Shown here: positions 18,330 to 26,177 of the stretch, one piece after another
How the letters are laid out: each line of letters opens with the position of its first letter
Position numbering within the stretch: the stretch's first letter is position 1
Assembly (NCBI RefSeq): GCF_900890425.1
Contig: NZ_CAAHFG010000003.1
Coordinates: forward strand, 434,001 to 498,000
Direction: 5' to 3'
DNA from: Pontiella desulfatans
Lineage (GTDB): Bacteria > Verrucomicrobiota > Kiritimatiellia > Kiritimatiellales > Pontiellaceae
DNA length: 64,000 bases
Notes under the pieces: model-generated
Database searches by the model: none
Told to the model about the DNA's origin: nothing
What the model saw: only the letters and a program-made list of their open reading frames with translations
Made by a program: the position numbers and the translations under genes

Positions 18330-19103
18330 ATGAAAATTGCAACGTTCAATGCCAATTCCATCCGCTCGCGCCTGCCGATCCTTCTCCAGTGGCTTGAAGA
18401 CCACAAACCGGACGTGCTCGGGATCCAGGAAACGAAGGCGCAGGACGTGGATTTTCCCAAAGAGGCGATCGAGGCGGCGGGCTACCACGTGGTCTTCAGG
18501 GGGGAAAAGTCGTACAACGGCGTGGCGCTGATTTGCAAGAGCGAGCCAACGGATGTGAAGTTTGGTTTCGACGATGGCGGGCCGGCCGATGAAACCCGCC
18601 TGGTGCGGGCGATGGTGGACGGGGTGGCCGTGGTCAATACCTATGTCCCGCAGGGCCGGGCGATCGACCATGTGATGTATAAATACAAGCTGGGCTGGTA
18701 TGCCCGGCTCAAGAAACTGTTCGAAGCCGAGTATGCGCCGGATCAGCCGCTGGCGTGGATCGGCGACATCAACATTGCGGTCGAGCCTATCGATGTGAAC
18801 CGACCGGAGACGCGCAAGGACGATCCGTGCTACCACATCGATGCGCACAACGCGTTTCTGGACGTCTGTTCGTTCGGTTTCACCGATGTGTTCCGCAAGC
18901 ACCACCCGGACGAGGAGATCTATTCCTTTTTCGACTACCGCGCCAAGGACGCCATTGCGAAAAACCTGGGCTGGCGCATCGACTATGTGCTAACCACCGA
19001 CCCGCTAACCGCGAAAAGCATCTCGTGCGAAATCGATCTCGAGCCGCGCAAGAAGGAAAAGCCCTCCGACCACACCTTCATGGTGGCGGAATTTGGGGCG
19101 TGA
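18330..19103 (+). CDS. xth: Exodeoxyribonuclease III
   Basis: A 257-residue protein from ATG 18330 (an ATG at 18324 adds two residues). All exonuclease III landmarks are present: MKIATFNANSIRSRL, GIQETKAQD with the metal-binding Glu, the loop TYVPQGRAIDH, GDINIAVEPIDV (catalytic Asp and Asn), GWRIDYVLTT and the terminal PSDHTFM with catalytic His. It repairs abasic sites and degrades DNA 3'-5' in the cytoplasm. It is convergent with the esterase gene across a strong hairpin. The first gene upstream is divergent, so it has its own promoter in 18253-18323. Confidence 0.96.
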   Translation: MKIATFNANSIRSRLPILLQWLEDHKPDVLGIQETKAQDVDFPKEAIEAAGYHVVFRGEKSYNGVALICKSEPTDVKFGFDDGGPADETRLVRAMVDGVAVVNTYVPQGRAIDHVMYKYKLGWYARLKKLFEAEYAPDQPLAWIGDINIAVEPIDVNRPETRKDDPCYHIDAHNAFLDVCSFGFTDVFRKHHPDEEIYSFFDYRAKDAIAKNLGWRIDYVLTTDPLTAKSISCEIDLEPRKKEKPSDHTFMVAEFGA

Positions 19104-19160
19104 CGAGTGACGGTTGAGACGTGATCTTTTCACGCCTCACGTCTCACGTTTCACTCGTCA
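19101..19160. terminator. Inverted repeat between convergent xth and esterase genes
   Basis: The arms start TGACGAGTGACGGTTGAGACG and close with CGTCTCACG-TTTCACTCGTCA, with ATCTTTTC and a second partial arm between. It fills the entire 54-base gap and slightly overlaps both coding ends. A bidirectional terminator is likely from position; a clear U-tract is missing. Confidence 0.5.
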
Positions 19161-20246
19161 CTTTAGGTGGCGATCAAGGAACGCTTTGATGAGTTTGAAA
19201 CGCTCGTCATCGCTGAAAACCACGCCGCCATGGCCGGCGCCTTCGAGAATGTGCAGTTCGGATTCGAGCCCCAGTTCCTTGTAGCGTTTGTCGAGCAGGA
19301 TGCTCTGTTCGACCGGTACGGTCTTGTCTTGGTCGCCATGCAGGATCAGCACCGGCGGATCGTTCTTGGTGAGGTAGGTGGTGGGCGAGGCGTGTTTGAG
19401 TTGCTCCATGCGGAATTCGTGGGCTTTGTTGAAGCGCTCGCTGTTTTTGGAGAACGACGAAAAGTCGCTGGGGCCGTATAGGTCGATGATGGCTTTGACG
19501 GCCGAGCAGTGGTCGAGGTTGCCGCCGACCGTGCCCTCCAACTCGGCAAAACCGTGGCTGAGGCCAAGCAGCAAGGAAAGATGCCCGCCTGCGGAACCGC
19601 CGCCAACGGCAACCTGTTCGGGATCAAAGCCGAATTCCTTGGCATGCGCGCGTAGCCAGCGGACGGCGCCTTTGCAGTCGTGGATGTTCTTGGGGTGGAT
19701 CGATAGGTCTTTCAGGCGATAGTTGATGCTGGCGACGGCATAGCCTTCGCTGCTGAGTTTGAGGATTGCCCCGTTCACGTTGGCCTTGTCGCCGTTTTTC
19801 CAGCCACCGCCATGGATCCAAACCATGAGCGGGGGCGGGGTATCCGTTTTTTCCGGCAGATAGAGATCGAGCTTGAGGGATTGGCCCTCTTCCACGGCAT
19901 ATTCCAGATCGCGGTGGAGGGTGACGCCCTCCGGAGGCTGGCGGCTCCGGACTTGTTTCCGGGGCAGGGGGGCGGTGTTGCCGTCGATTCCAGCGATGGC
20001 CGGCCGCTGCTGGTTGCTCCGTGCCCGGATCGCGGCATCGAATTCCTTCCGGTCGATCTTCCTGTCCTGGTTGGCGTCGATACGGTCGAACATCAGGGGA
20101 TTGCCACCGAACTCATCCTTGGCCACGATCCCGTCGCCGTTTTTGTCGTGGCGTTCCGCAATGCGGTCGTAGGTGAAGTTTCCACGCTGTTGCGGGTAGG
20201 CGCTGAGGCAAAACATCCATGCGGCAATCAGGTATCTTGTTTTCAT
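19158..20246 (-). CDS. Exported alpha/beta-hydrolase esterase with EF-hand-like N-terminus
   Basis: A 362-residue protein. ATG ending at 20246 follows AAGGAG, which fixes the start. A signal peptide (YLIAAWMFCLSAYPQ) is followed by two EF-hand-like loops (KNGDGIVAKDEFGG, DANQDRKIDRKEFDAA). The hydrolase domain starts near residue 100, with the oxyanion motif VWIHGGGWKNGDK, the nucleophile elbow VAVGGGSAGGH, an Asp in LHGDQDKTVP and a His in GAGHGG: the complete triad of hormone-sensitive-lipase/acetyl-xylan-esterase-like enzymes. Likely removes acetyl or other ester groups from polysaccharides outside the cytoplasm. It stands alone. Substrate is an inference from context with other secreted carbohydrate-related genes. 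Confidence 0.88.
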   Translation of the reverse strand: MKTRYLIAAWMFCLSAYPQQRGNFTYDRIAERHDKNGDGIVAKDEFGGNPLMFDRIDANQDRKIDRKEFDAAIRARSNQQRPAIAGIDGNTAPLPRKQVRSRQPPEGVTLHRDLEYAVEEGQSLKLDLYLPEKTDTPPPLMVWIHGGGWKNGDKANVNGAILKLSSEGYAVASINYRLKDLSIHPKNIHDCKGAVRWLRAHAKEFGFDPEQVAVGGGSAGGHLSLLLGLSHGFAELEGTVGGNLDHCSAVKAIIDLYGPSDFSSFSKNSERFNKAHEFRMEQLKHASPTTYLTKNDPPVLILHGDQDKTVPVEQSILLDKRYKELGLESELHILEGAGHGGVVFSDDERFKLIKAFLDRHLK

Positions 20247-20321
20247 CGGAACTCCTTGGGTCAATCCAATCAAGGAAAGATGAATGCATATTATTGCGCC
20301 GTTGGACGCGGTGTTCCTGAC

Positions 20322-20612
20322 CTAGGAGCAGAAGCCTTTTCCCAGGTCGCAGGAGATGAAATGGGAGCAACGGACGGCGCAGAACTGCTTGCGCCATTTG
20401 GGGGCACATCCGTAGTAGCCGTTGACCAGGAAGTCTTTTTCGGCTTCTTCCCAGTCGACATGGCGCTGGAGTCGCTCCCCCATGTACCACTTGTTTTCAT
20501 CGACCGCCATGCGGTATTGGTCAATCTGCCAATCCGTCAGTTTGCGGAAAGCCCGACACCCTCCGGAATCCTCGTCCTTAGGGTTGCCCTCTGGCGACGT
20601 TTTATCTTTCAT
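20322..20612 (-). CDS. Small cysteine-containing hypothetical protein
   Basis: A 96-residue protein from ATG ending at 20612, with GGAG about 11 bases upstream; the frame is open to 20657. It is hydrophilic, without signal or membrane segment. A central block (LTDWQIDQYRMAVDENKWYM, then GERLQRHVDWEEAEKDFL) looks helical. The C-terminal 35 residues contain five cysteines (YYGC, QFC, VRC, ISC, GFC), suggesting a metal site. I do not recognise a named family. It is in the same orientation as the esterase but 75 bases upstream of its start, so the two may be co-transcribed. Confidence 0.6.
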   Translation of the reverse strand: MKDKTSPEGNPKDEDSGGCRAFRKLTDWQIDQYRMAVDENKWYMGERLQRHVDWEEAEKDFLVNGYYGCAPKWRKQFCAVRCSHFISCDLGKGFCS

Positions 20613-20767
20613 GAACCCAATAACTCCCCGTGCTGTCGGAAACCTAGGATGTCCCAACCCATAGGGCCATCCTGAAGACTCGTTCAGTCCAGCGGTTTCC
20701 CTGCCGTTCTTGCTGTGTGCATTATTTTACTTTATTGGTGGAATACTAATAGCAGTCCTTGGTTTGT

Positions 20768-20784
20768 CTAGTATTTAATACTAG
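20768..20784. promoter_or_regulatory. Palindromic operator candidate upstream of the nitronate-monooxygenase-like gene
   Basis: CTAGTATTTAATACTAG is a perfect palindrome around its middle base. A half-site-like AATACTA occurs about 30 bases earlier, in an AT-rich stretch that could hold a promoter. It lies about 84 bases before the gene start. Confidence 0.4.
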
Positions 20785-20867
20785 GGGCATGCTGGGGCGG
20801 AGGCCGGGGCAAAAGCATGTAACGCCGTGTACTTAATCACGATTTCGCGTCGCAATTCCTCCCGAAG

Positions 20868-22319
20868 GTGCCCATAGTTCCCCGCATTGTGAACATTAAA
20901 CCTCCTAAGATCATACAGGGCGGTATGGGTTTCGGCGTCTCAGACTGGCGTTTGGCCCATTCCGTATCGAAAAACGGCCAGCTGGGCGTTGTTTCCGGAA
21001 CCGCACTCGATGCCGTGGTTGCGCGAAAGCTGCAAGACGGCGACCTCGAGGGGCACGTCCGGCGCGCGCTCGACCATTTTCCGTTTCCCAAGATGGCCAA
21101 GCGCGTCCTGGACGCCTTCTATGTGCCCAAGGGATTGCCGGAGAACAAGCCCTATCGGCATATTCCCATGCATAGTCTCGAGGGCCTGCAAGCTCCGCAG
21201 GAACTCTGCATCGTCGGCAACTTCGTGGAGGTTTTCCTGGCCAAGGAAGGGCTCAGCGAACCTATCGGCATCAACTATCTTGAAAAAATCCAGCTGCCCC
21301 ACCTTCCGTCCATCTATGGCGCCATGCTGGCCGGCGTCTCCGTGGTCATCATGGGGGCGGGTATTCCGCTAACGGTTCCGGGCATCCTCGATGCGCTTGC
21401 CAACCACGACGCCGTTGAATATCCGATCTCCGTTACCGGGGAGGATGGAAAGATTGAAATCGTCAACATGCCCTTCGACCCGCGCGCATTCATGGAGGAT
21501 GCCGCCGTGCCGGAAGCCTTGCTTCGCCCGGATTTCCTCCCGATCGTTTCCACCGAGGCGCTCGCATCCATTTTGTTGAAGCGGGCAACGGGCAGCATCG
21601 AAGGCTTCATTGTCGAAGGCAACGTGGCCGGCGGCCATAACGCACCGCCGCGCGGCGCGGCCGTCTTCAACGAAGCGGGCGAACCCGTTTATGGCGCGCG
21701 CGACGACGCCAAGCTGGAAAAGTTTCGCGAATTCGGGCTTCCGTTCTGGCTCGCCGGATCCTTCGGCTCCCCCGAGGGATTGGCTAAGGCGCTTGAAGAG
21801 GGGGCCGCCGGCGTACAGGCCGGAACCGCCTTCGCGCTGTGCGAAGAATCCGGCCTCATTCCCGAAATTCGCCAGGAGCTCGTTCGCGAGGCGCTCGCCG
21901 GCAAGGCGCGTGTCTACACCGATGCGCAGGCCTCGCCAACCGGTTTCCCGTTCAAGGTTGCCGATCTTGAAGGAAGCCTTTCCGAGGAAGCTGTCTACCG
22001 GCACCGCAAGCGCATTTGCGATATTGGTTTCCTGCGCCAGCCCTTTCGCCGGGCCGACGGGAAAATCGGCTACCGCTGCGCCGCCGAACCGATTGCCAGC
22101 TATGTCGCCAAAGGCGGGGTCGAAGCGGATACGGTTGGCCGGAAATGCCTCTGCAACGCACTGGCCGCCAATATTGGCTATCCACAGCGCCTGGCCGATG
22201 GAACCCTTGAAAAATGCCTCATTACCATGGGCGACGATCTCGTGGACATCAGCCGCTTCTGCCCCTCCGGCAGTCCGGACTATTCCGCCGCCGATGTGAT
22301 CAATACCCTGCTCGGATAA
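20868..22319 (+). CDS. Nitronate monooxygenase / FabK-PfaD-like flavoprotein
   Basis: About 483 residues if GTG 20868 is used; GTG 20889 is an alternative and neither has a strong ribosome site. The N-terminal FMN-binding barrel start (PPKIIQGGMGFGVSDWRLAH), the EGNVAGGHNAPPRGAAVF motif and the phosphate-binding LAGSFGSPEGLAKALEEGAA followed by GVQAGTAF fit the 2-nitropropane-dioxygenase superfamily. It is longer than single-domain members. The C-terminal third carries cysteines (RKRICDIGFL, GYRCA, RKCLCNALAANIGYPQR, SRFCPSGSPDY) that might bind a metal or cluster. Physiological substrate unknown. It ends in a strong terminator, so it is not part of the ovothiol operon that follows. Confidence 0.78.
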   Translation: MPIVPRIVNIKPPKIIQGGMGFGVSDWRLAHSVSKNGQLGVVSGTALDAVVARKLQDGDLEGHVRRALDHFPFPKMAKRVLDAFYVPKGLPENKPYRHIPMHSLEGLQAPQELCIVGNFVEVFLAKEGLSEPIGINYLEKIQLPHLPSIYGAMLAGVSVVIMGAGIPLTVPGILDALANHDAVEYPISVTGEDGKIEIVNMPFDPRAFMEDAAVPEALLRPDFLPIVSTEALASILLKRATGSIEGFIVEGNVAGGHNAPPRGAAVFNEAGEPVYGARDDAKLEKFREFGLPFWLAGSFGSPEGLAKALEEGAAGVQAGTAFALCEESGLIPEIRQELVREALAGKARVYTDAQASPTGFPFKVADLEGSLSEEAVYRHRKRICDIGFLRQPFRRADGKIGYRCAAEPIASYVAKGGVEADTVGRKCLCNALAANIGYPQRLADGTLEKCLITMGDDLVDISRFCPSGSPDYSAADVINTLLG

Positions 22320-22345
22320 GGACAAGGCATCCGAGCAGGGCCTTG
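22306..22345 (+). terminator. Intrinsic terminator after the nitronate-monooxygenase-like gene
   Basis: CCCTGCTCGGAT (22306-22317) pairs perfectly with ATCCGAGCAGGG (22329-22340) across an 11-base loop, followed by CCTTGTTTTCCCTTT. The left arm lies inside the last codons of the gene. Confidence 0.85.
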
Positions 22346-22424
22346 TTTTCCCTTTACTCTTCGGCTAAAAATCGATGGACTCAGGATCCATGGTTTTCAC
22401 GAATGCGATTACGGAGAGAGGTTA

Positions 22425-24527
22425 ATGGAGTTCATCACGCAGAACATCGATCTTGCTTCCGGCGATGCCGAGGCCAAGCGCGCCGGGATCAAAGGGTACT
22501 TCAATGCAACCTGGAAGCTCTACGAACGATTGTTCGATACCCTCGCTTCCGATGAAGTCTTCTACAACCGCCCGCAGCCGTTGCGGCACCCGCTGATTTT
22601 CTATTTCGGCCACACGGCCGTCTTTTTCGTCAATAAGCTCATGCTCGCGAAGCTGATCGACCGCCGTGTCGATGCGCGTATGGAATCGGTCTTTGCGATC
22701 GGTGTGGATGAAATGAGCTGGGACGACCTGAACGAAGACCACTATGATTGGCCGTCGGTCGCCGAAACCCGCGCGTATCGCAATCAAGTCCAGGTCGTGG
22801 TGAACGAGTTGATTGACACCGTGGATTTTTCCATGCCGATCGACTGGGAGAGCCCGTTGTGGCCCGTGGTGATGGGGATCGAGCACGAGCGCATCCACCT
22901 GGAAACCAGCTCCGTGTTGATCCGGCAGCTCGACCTCGCCTCCGTTAAGCCGAGTCCGCTTTTTCCAGTCTGCCCCGACGTTGGCGATGCACCTGAAAAC
23001 CGCCTGCTCGATGTGCCGGGCGGAGCGGTGGAGCTTGGCAAGGGCAAGGGGCACCACCTCTATGGCTGGGACAATGAATATGGAAAGGCATCGTTTGGTG
23101 TAACGGATTTCCAGGCATCGAAATATTTAGTCAGCAACCGGGAATTCCTTTCCTTCATGGAGGATGGCGGATATGCGGACGACCGCTGGTGGGATGCGGA
23201 GGGGCGGGCCTGGCGGAACTATCACCAGGCGGCCATGCCCGAGTTTTGGCGTGGCGAGCCGGGCGCCTTCCGCCTGCGCCTGATGACGGAAGAGATCCCG
23301 CTGCCGCCCAACTGGCCGGCGGAGGTTTGCTATCTGGAGGCCAAGGCCTTCTGCAATTGGAAGGGCGAACAAACGGGGCAGGCCATCCGCATGCCGGATG
23401 AGGCGGAATACCGCCGGATGCTCCAGGTGGCCGGGCTGGAGGCCGAGCACCACGAGTCGCCGGTTGCCGCCAACTGGAACCTGGAGCACTATGCCTCCTC
23501 CGTCCCGGTCGATACCTTTGCGCACGGCGACTTCTTCGATCTCGTCGGCAATGTTTGGCAATGGAACGAAACCCCGATCTATGGCTTCGACGGTTTCGAG
23601 GTTCATCCGCTCTACGACGATTTTTCGGTGCCGACGTTCGACAACCGGCACAACCTGATCAAAGGGGGCTCGTGGATCTCCACCGGTAACGAGATTGCCC
23701 TGCATAGCCGCTATGCATTCCGTCGCCATTTCTATCAGCATGCCGGGTTCCGCTATGTCGCTTCCGAGCGGATGGTGAAGAAGGAGTTCGATGTTTATGA
23801 AACCGATGCGCTGATCTCGCAGTATTGCGAGTTCCACTATGGCGAACCCTGTTTCGGCGTGCCCAACTTTCCGCAGACCATGGCGCTGCTGGCCCTCGAT
23901 GCCATGGATGGGCGGAAAAAGGGCCGGGCGCTGGATATCGGCTGTTCCGTGGGGCGGTGCGCCTTCGAGCTGGCCGATGCGTTTGATGCGGTCGATGCAC
24001 TCGATTTCTCGGCGCGCTTTGTGCAGGTCGGCGCCCGGCTGCAACGCAGCGGGAGAATCCGCTATGAGCGGATCGAGGAGGGGGACTTGGTTTCGTTGCA
24101 TGAACACTCCCTGAAGGAACTCGGCCTGCACGGTGAATATTCCAACATTAACTTCATGCAGCAGGATGCCACCAACATGAAATCCGAGTTTTCAGGTTAT
24201 GACCTCGTCGTGGCGGCCAACTTGATCGACCGCCTTAACGATCCCGCCCGCTTCCTTCGCGATATTCGGACGCGCATGAATCCCGGCGGCGTCTTGCTGA
24301 TCGCCTCGCCCTACACCTGGCTGGAGGAGTTCACGAAAAAGGAAAAGTGGCTGGGCGGCTTCAAGCGCGATGGCGAACCCGTGACGACGCTCGACGGCCT
24401 GCACGCCGAGCTCGATGCAGGTTTCGCGCTGCAAGGCTCGCCGCTAAGGGTTCCGTTCGTCATCCGTGAAACCAAAAACAAGCACCAGCACACCCTTTCG
24501 GAAGTAACGGTATGGATAAGGAAGTAG
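22425..24527 (+). CDS. ovoA: 5-histidylcysteine sulfoxide synthase / 4-mercaptohistidine N1-methyltransferase
   Basis: A 700-residue fusion protein preceded by GAGAGG. Residues 1-180 are a DinB-like domain with the iron-ligand pattern of sulfoxide synthases: His63 (YFGHTAVFF) and H154-ERI-H158-L-E160. Residues about 195-440 are an FGE-fold domain (IRMPDEAEYRRMLQ, DLVGNVWQWNE, IKGGSWISTGNE, FRRHFYQHAGFRYV). From about 490 to the end is a SAM methyltransferase (ALDIGCSVGRCAFELAD). This three-part layout is that of OvoA, which couples cysteine to histidine C5 with oxygen and later methylates the product, giving ovothiol A. EgtB of the ergothioneine route lacks this C-terminal methyltransferase. 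The last 16 bases overlap the PLP lyase gene, completing the pathway. Confidence 0.93.
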   Translation: MEFITQNIDLASGDAEAKRAGIKGYFNATWKLYERLFDTLASDEVFYNRPQPLRHPLIFYFGHTAVFFVNKLMLAKLIDRRVDARMESVFAIGVDEMSWDDLNEDHYDWPSVAETRAYRNQVQVVVNELIDTVDFSMPIDWESPLWPVVMGIEHERIHLETSSVLIRQLDLASVKPSPLFPVCPDVGDAPENRLLDVPGGAVELGKGKGHHLYGWDNEYGKASFGVTDFQASKYLVSNREFLSFMEDGGYADDRWWDAEGRAWRNYHQAAMPEFWRGEPGAFRLRLMTEEIPLPPNWPAEVCYLEAKAFCNWKGEQTGQAIRMPDEAEYRRMLQVAGLEAEHHESPVAANWNLEHYASSVPVDTFAHGDFFDLVGNVWQWNETPIYGFDGFEVHPLYDDFSVPTFDNRHNLIKGGSWISTGNEIALHSRYAFRRHFYQHAGFRYVASERMVKKEFDVYETDALISQYCEFHYGEPCFGVPNFPQTMALLALDAMDGRKKGRALDIGCSVGRCAFELADAFDAVDALDFSARFVQVGARLQRSGRIRYERIEEGDLVSLHEHSLKELGLHGEYSNINFMQQDATNMKSEFSGYDLVVAANLIDRLNDPARFLRDIRTRMNPGGVLLIASPYTWLEEFTKKEKWLGGFKRDGEPVTTLDGLHAELDAGFALQGSPLRVPFVIRETKNKHQHTLSEVTVWIRK

Positions 24528-25687
24528 TCTACGATTTCGACACGCCTGTTTCCCGTGCCGGCACCTTTGCCGAAAAATATGAAGCGCGCGAACGCTTTTT
24601 CGGGAAGGCCGACGTCGAACCCTTCTGGGTGGCGGATATGGATTTGCCCTCGCCCGGTTTTTTGGTGGATGCCCTGCGCGAACGGCTCGGGCATCCCATG
24701 TTTGGCTACACCGAGCAATATGGCCAGGTGTTCGACGCCATCGGCTGGTGGATGAACGACCAGCATGGTGTTGAGGTGGATCGCAATTGGATTTCGCTTT
24801 CGCCCTCGGTGGTCGCGAGCATCTCGGTTGCCGTGCAAACCATGGCCGAACCCGGCGAATCGGTGGTGGTGCTTTCGCCCGTCTATGGCCCCTTCTTTTC
24901 CTGCACCACCATCAACGGGCGCTCGGTTGCCGATTGCCGTTTGACCGTGGGGCAGGGGCGCTTTGAAATCGATTTCGATGCGCTGGAGAAACACGTGAGC
25001 CAGCCGGAAACCAAAATGCTCATCCTCTGCAATCCCCACAATCCCGGGGGGCGGATCTGGAGCAGGGACGAGCTTGAAAGGCTGGCCCGCCTCTGCGCGG
25101 ACAACGATACCGTGGTCTTGAGCGACGAAATTCATTGCGATATTGTCTATCCCCCGCAGCATCATGTTTCCATGCTCGGCATCGATGCCGCACGGGAAAA
25201 CCTGATCGTCGCCCATTCGATCGGGAAAACCTTCAATGCCAGCGGACTCCAGGCCTCTTTCACCATCATTCCCGATGCCCGGCTGCGTTCGCGGTTCCGG
25301 GCCGGGCTCGACCGCTCCCATGCCGGCGACGTCAATTTGCTCGGCAAGGTGGCCTTGGCCCGCGCGCTTTCGCCGGAAGGGGCCGAATACAAACGCCAGC
25401 TGGTGGCCTATCTCCACGAAAACACGCGGCAGGTCTGCGACCGGTTGCGGTTGCTGGAGGGTGCCGAGGTGATGGAGCCGGAGGCCACTTTTCTCGTCTG
25501 GTGCGACTTCCGGAAATTCGGGGCATGGCAGGAGGTCTTTGCACGATTAGTCAACGAGGCCAACGTGGCGCTCTCTGGCGGTACCTTTTTCGGTGCGGCG
25601 GGCGAGGGCTGGTTCCGTGTCAATTGCGCGCACCCGCGCTCGCTCCTGTTGCCCGCCGTTGACCGCATCGTCGATGCCTTCGGCTAA
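24512..25687 (+). CDS. ovoB: PLP-dependent sulfoxide lyase of ovothiol biosynthesis
   Basis: A 391-residue fold-type I aminotransferase-like protein of the PatB/MalY C-S lyase group: FWVADMDLPSPGFLVDALRE, FGYTEQYGQVFDAIGWWM, LCNPHNPGGRIW, VVLSDEIHCDIVYP and the PLP-binding lysine (Lys239) in HSIGKTFNASGLQ. The start ATG lies 16 bases inside ovoA, so the two are translated as a unit. By the known pathway such a lyase cleaves the 5-histidylcysteine sulfoxide made by OvoA to 5-thiohistidine, which OvoA then methylates. An alternative role as a general cystathionine beta-lyase cannot be excluded, but the overlap argues for OvoB. Confidence 0.88.
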   Translation: MDKEVVYDFDTPVSRAGTFAEKYEARERFFGKADVEPFWVADMDLPSPGFLVDALRERLGHPMFGYTEQYGQVFDAIGWWMNDQHGVEVDRNWISLSPSVVASISVAVQTMAEPGESVVVLSPVYGPFFSCTTINGRSVADCRLTVGQGRFEIDFDALEKHVSQPETKMLILCNPHNPGGRIWSRDELERLARLCADNDTVVLSDEIHCDIVYPPQHHVSMLGIDAARENLIVAHSIGKTFNASGLQASFTIIPDARLRSRFRAGLDRSHAGDVNLLGKVALARALSPEGAEYKRQLVAYLHENTRQVCDRLRLLEGAEVMEPEATFLVWCDFRKFGAWQEVFARLVNEANVALSGGTFFGAAGEGWFRVNCAHPRSLLLPAVDRIVDAFG

Positions 25688-25703
25688 TCCTATAAAACGC
25701 AGT

Positions 25704-25797
25704 AGAAATGAAGAAAACGGAGATATAGCCAATAAACACACTGCTATCGTTTGATTCCCGCTTCAACCAACGGGTTATTTTTGTTTTCTTCATTTCT
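25704..25797. repeat. Perfect 15-bp inverted repeat after ovoB
   Basis: AGAAATGAAGAAAAC (25704-25718) is the exact reverse complement of 25783-25797. The arms flank 64 bases. The left arm starts 17 bases after the ovoB stop. Function unknown; the AT-rich arms are unlike an ordinary terminator. Confidence 0.55.
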
Positions 25798-26002
25798 CCC
25801 CTTCGGGTTGCCGATTTCACCGCACCTGCTTCGGTTTGAGCCCCTCGGAGTAGGCGTCTACGCCGTCGGGACTCAAATCTTTCATCTACGGTAAACTTGG
25901 CAACTGCTTTTTTAGGCGAATCGGTCTGCACATGCCAAAACGGGAGACCGGTAGCGTGATCGATGTCGCGCATGAGCCCGGTGACGCGTGGTGTTCGGTG
26001 CT

Positions 26003-26036
26003 GGCATCCCCCGCTTGAACGAGGGATGCCTTGTTT
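26003..26036 (+). terminator. Terminator-like hairpin
   Basis: GGCATCCC (26003-26010) pairs with GGGATGCC (26023-26030), followed by TTGTTTT. It resembles the terminator at 22306 in layout and may end the ovoAB transcript, although it lies about 315 bases past the ovoB stop. Confidence 0.5.
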
Positions 26037-26076
26037 TCGGAAACGAACGCGCGGGATTTCCCTGATCGGGACAAAT

Positions 26077-26098
26077 ATCATACTTATGCAAGTATGAT
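26077..26098. promoter_or_regulatory. Short palindrome, operator candidate
   Basis: ATCATACTT, ATGC, AAGTATGAT: a perfect 9-bp stem with a 4-base centre. It resembles a repressor half-site pair. There is no adjacent intact gene other than the IS630 element, so its target is unclear. Confidence 0.35.
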
Positions 26099-26177
26099 GT
26101 TTTGGGAGGGACGGAAGTTTTGTTCGTGCGACTGGGATCAAGCAAAACGGGCCGCAAGGACGCCAGGTATAAACCTA

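Larger units (their letters stand above)
25688..26175. other. Intergenic region with three inverted repeats, no gene
   Basis: No credible gene. It contains the 15-bp inverted repeat at 25704-25797, a terminator-like stem at 26003-26036 and a palindrome at 26077-26098, all listed separately. Confidence 0.6.

Noticed and set aside
22425-24527. EgtB (ergothioneine) instead of OvoA
   Set aside because: The C-terminal methyltransferase and the overlapping PLP lyase fit the ovothiol route; no EgtD or other egt gene is nearby.
25620-26141. A 173-codon ORF on the - strand after ovoB
   Set aside because: Overlaps ovoB antisense and several inverted repeats; no domain and no ribosome site.
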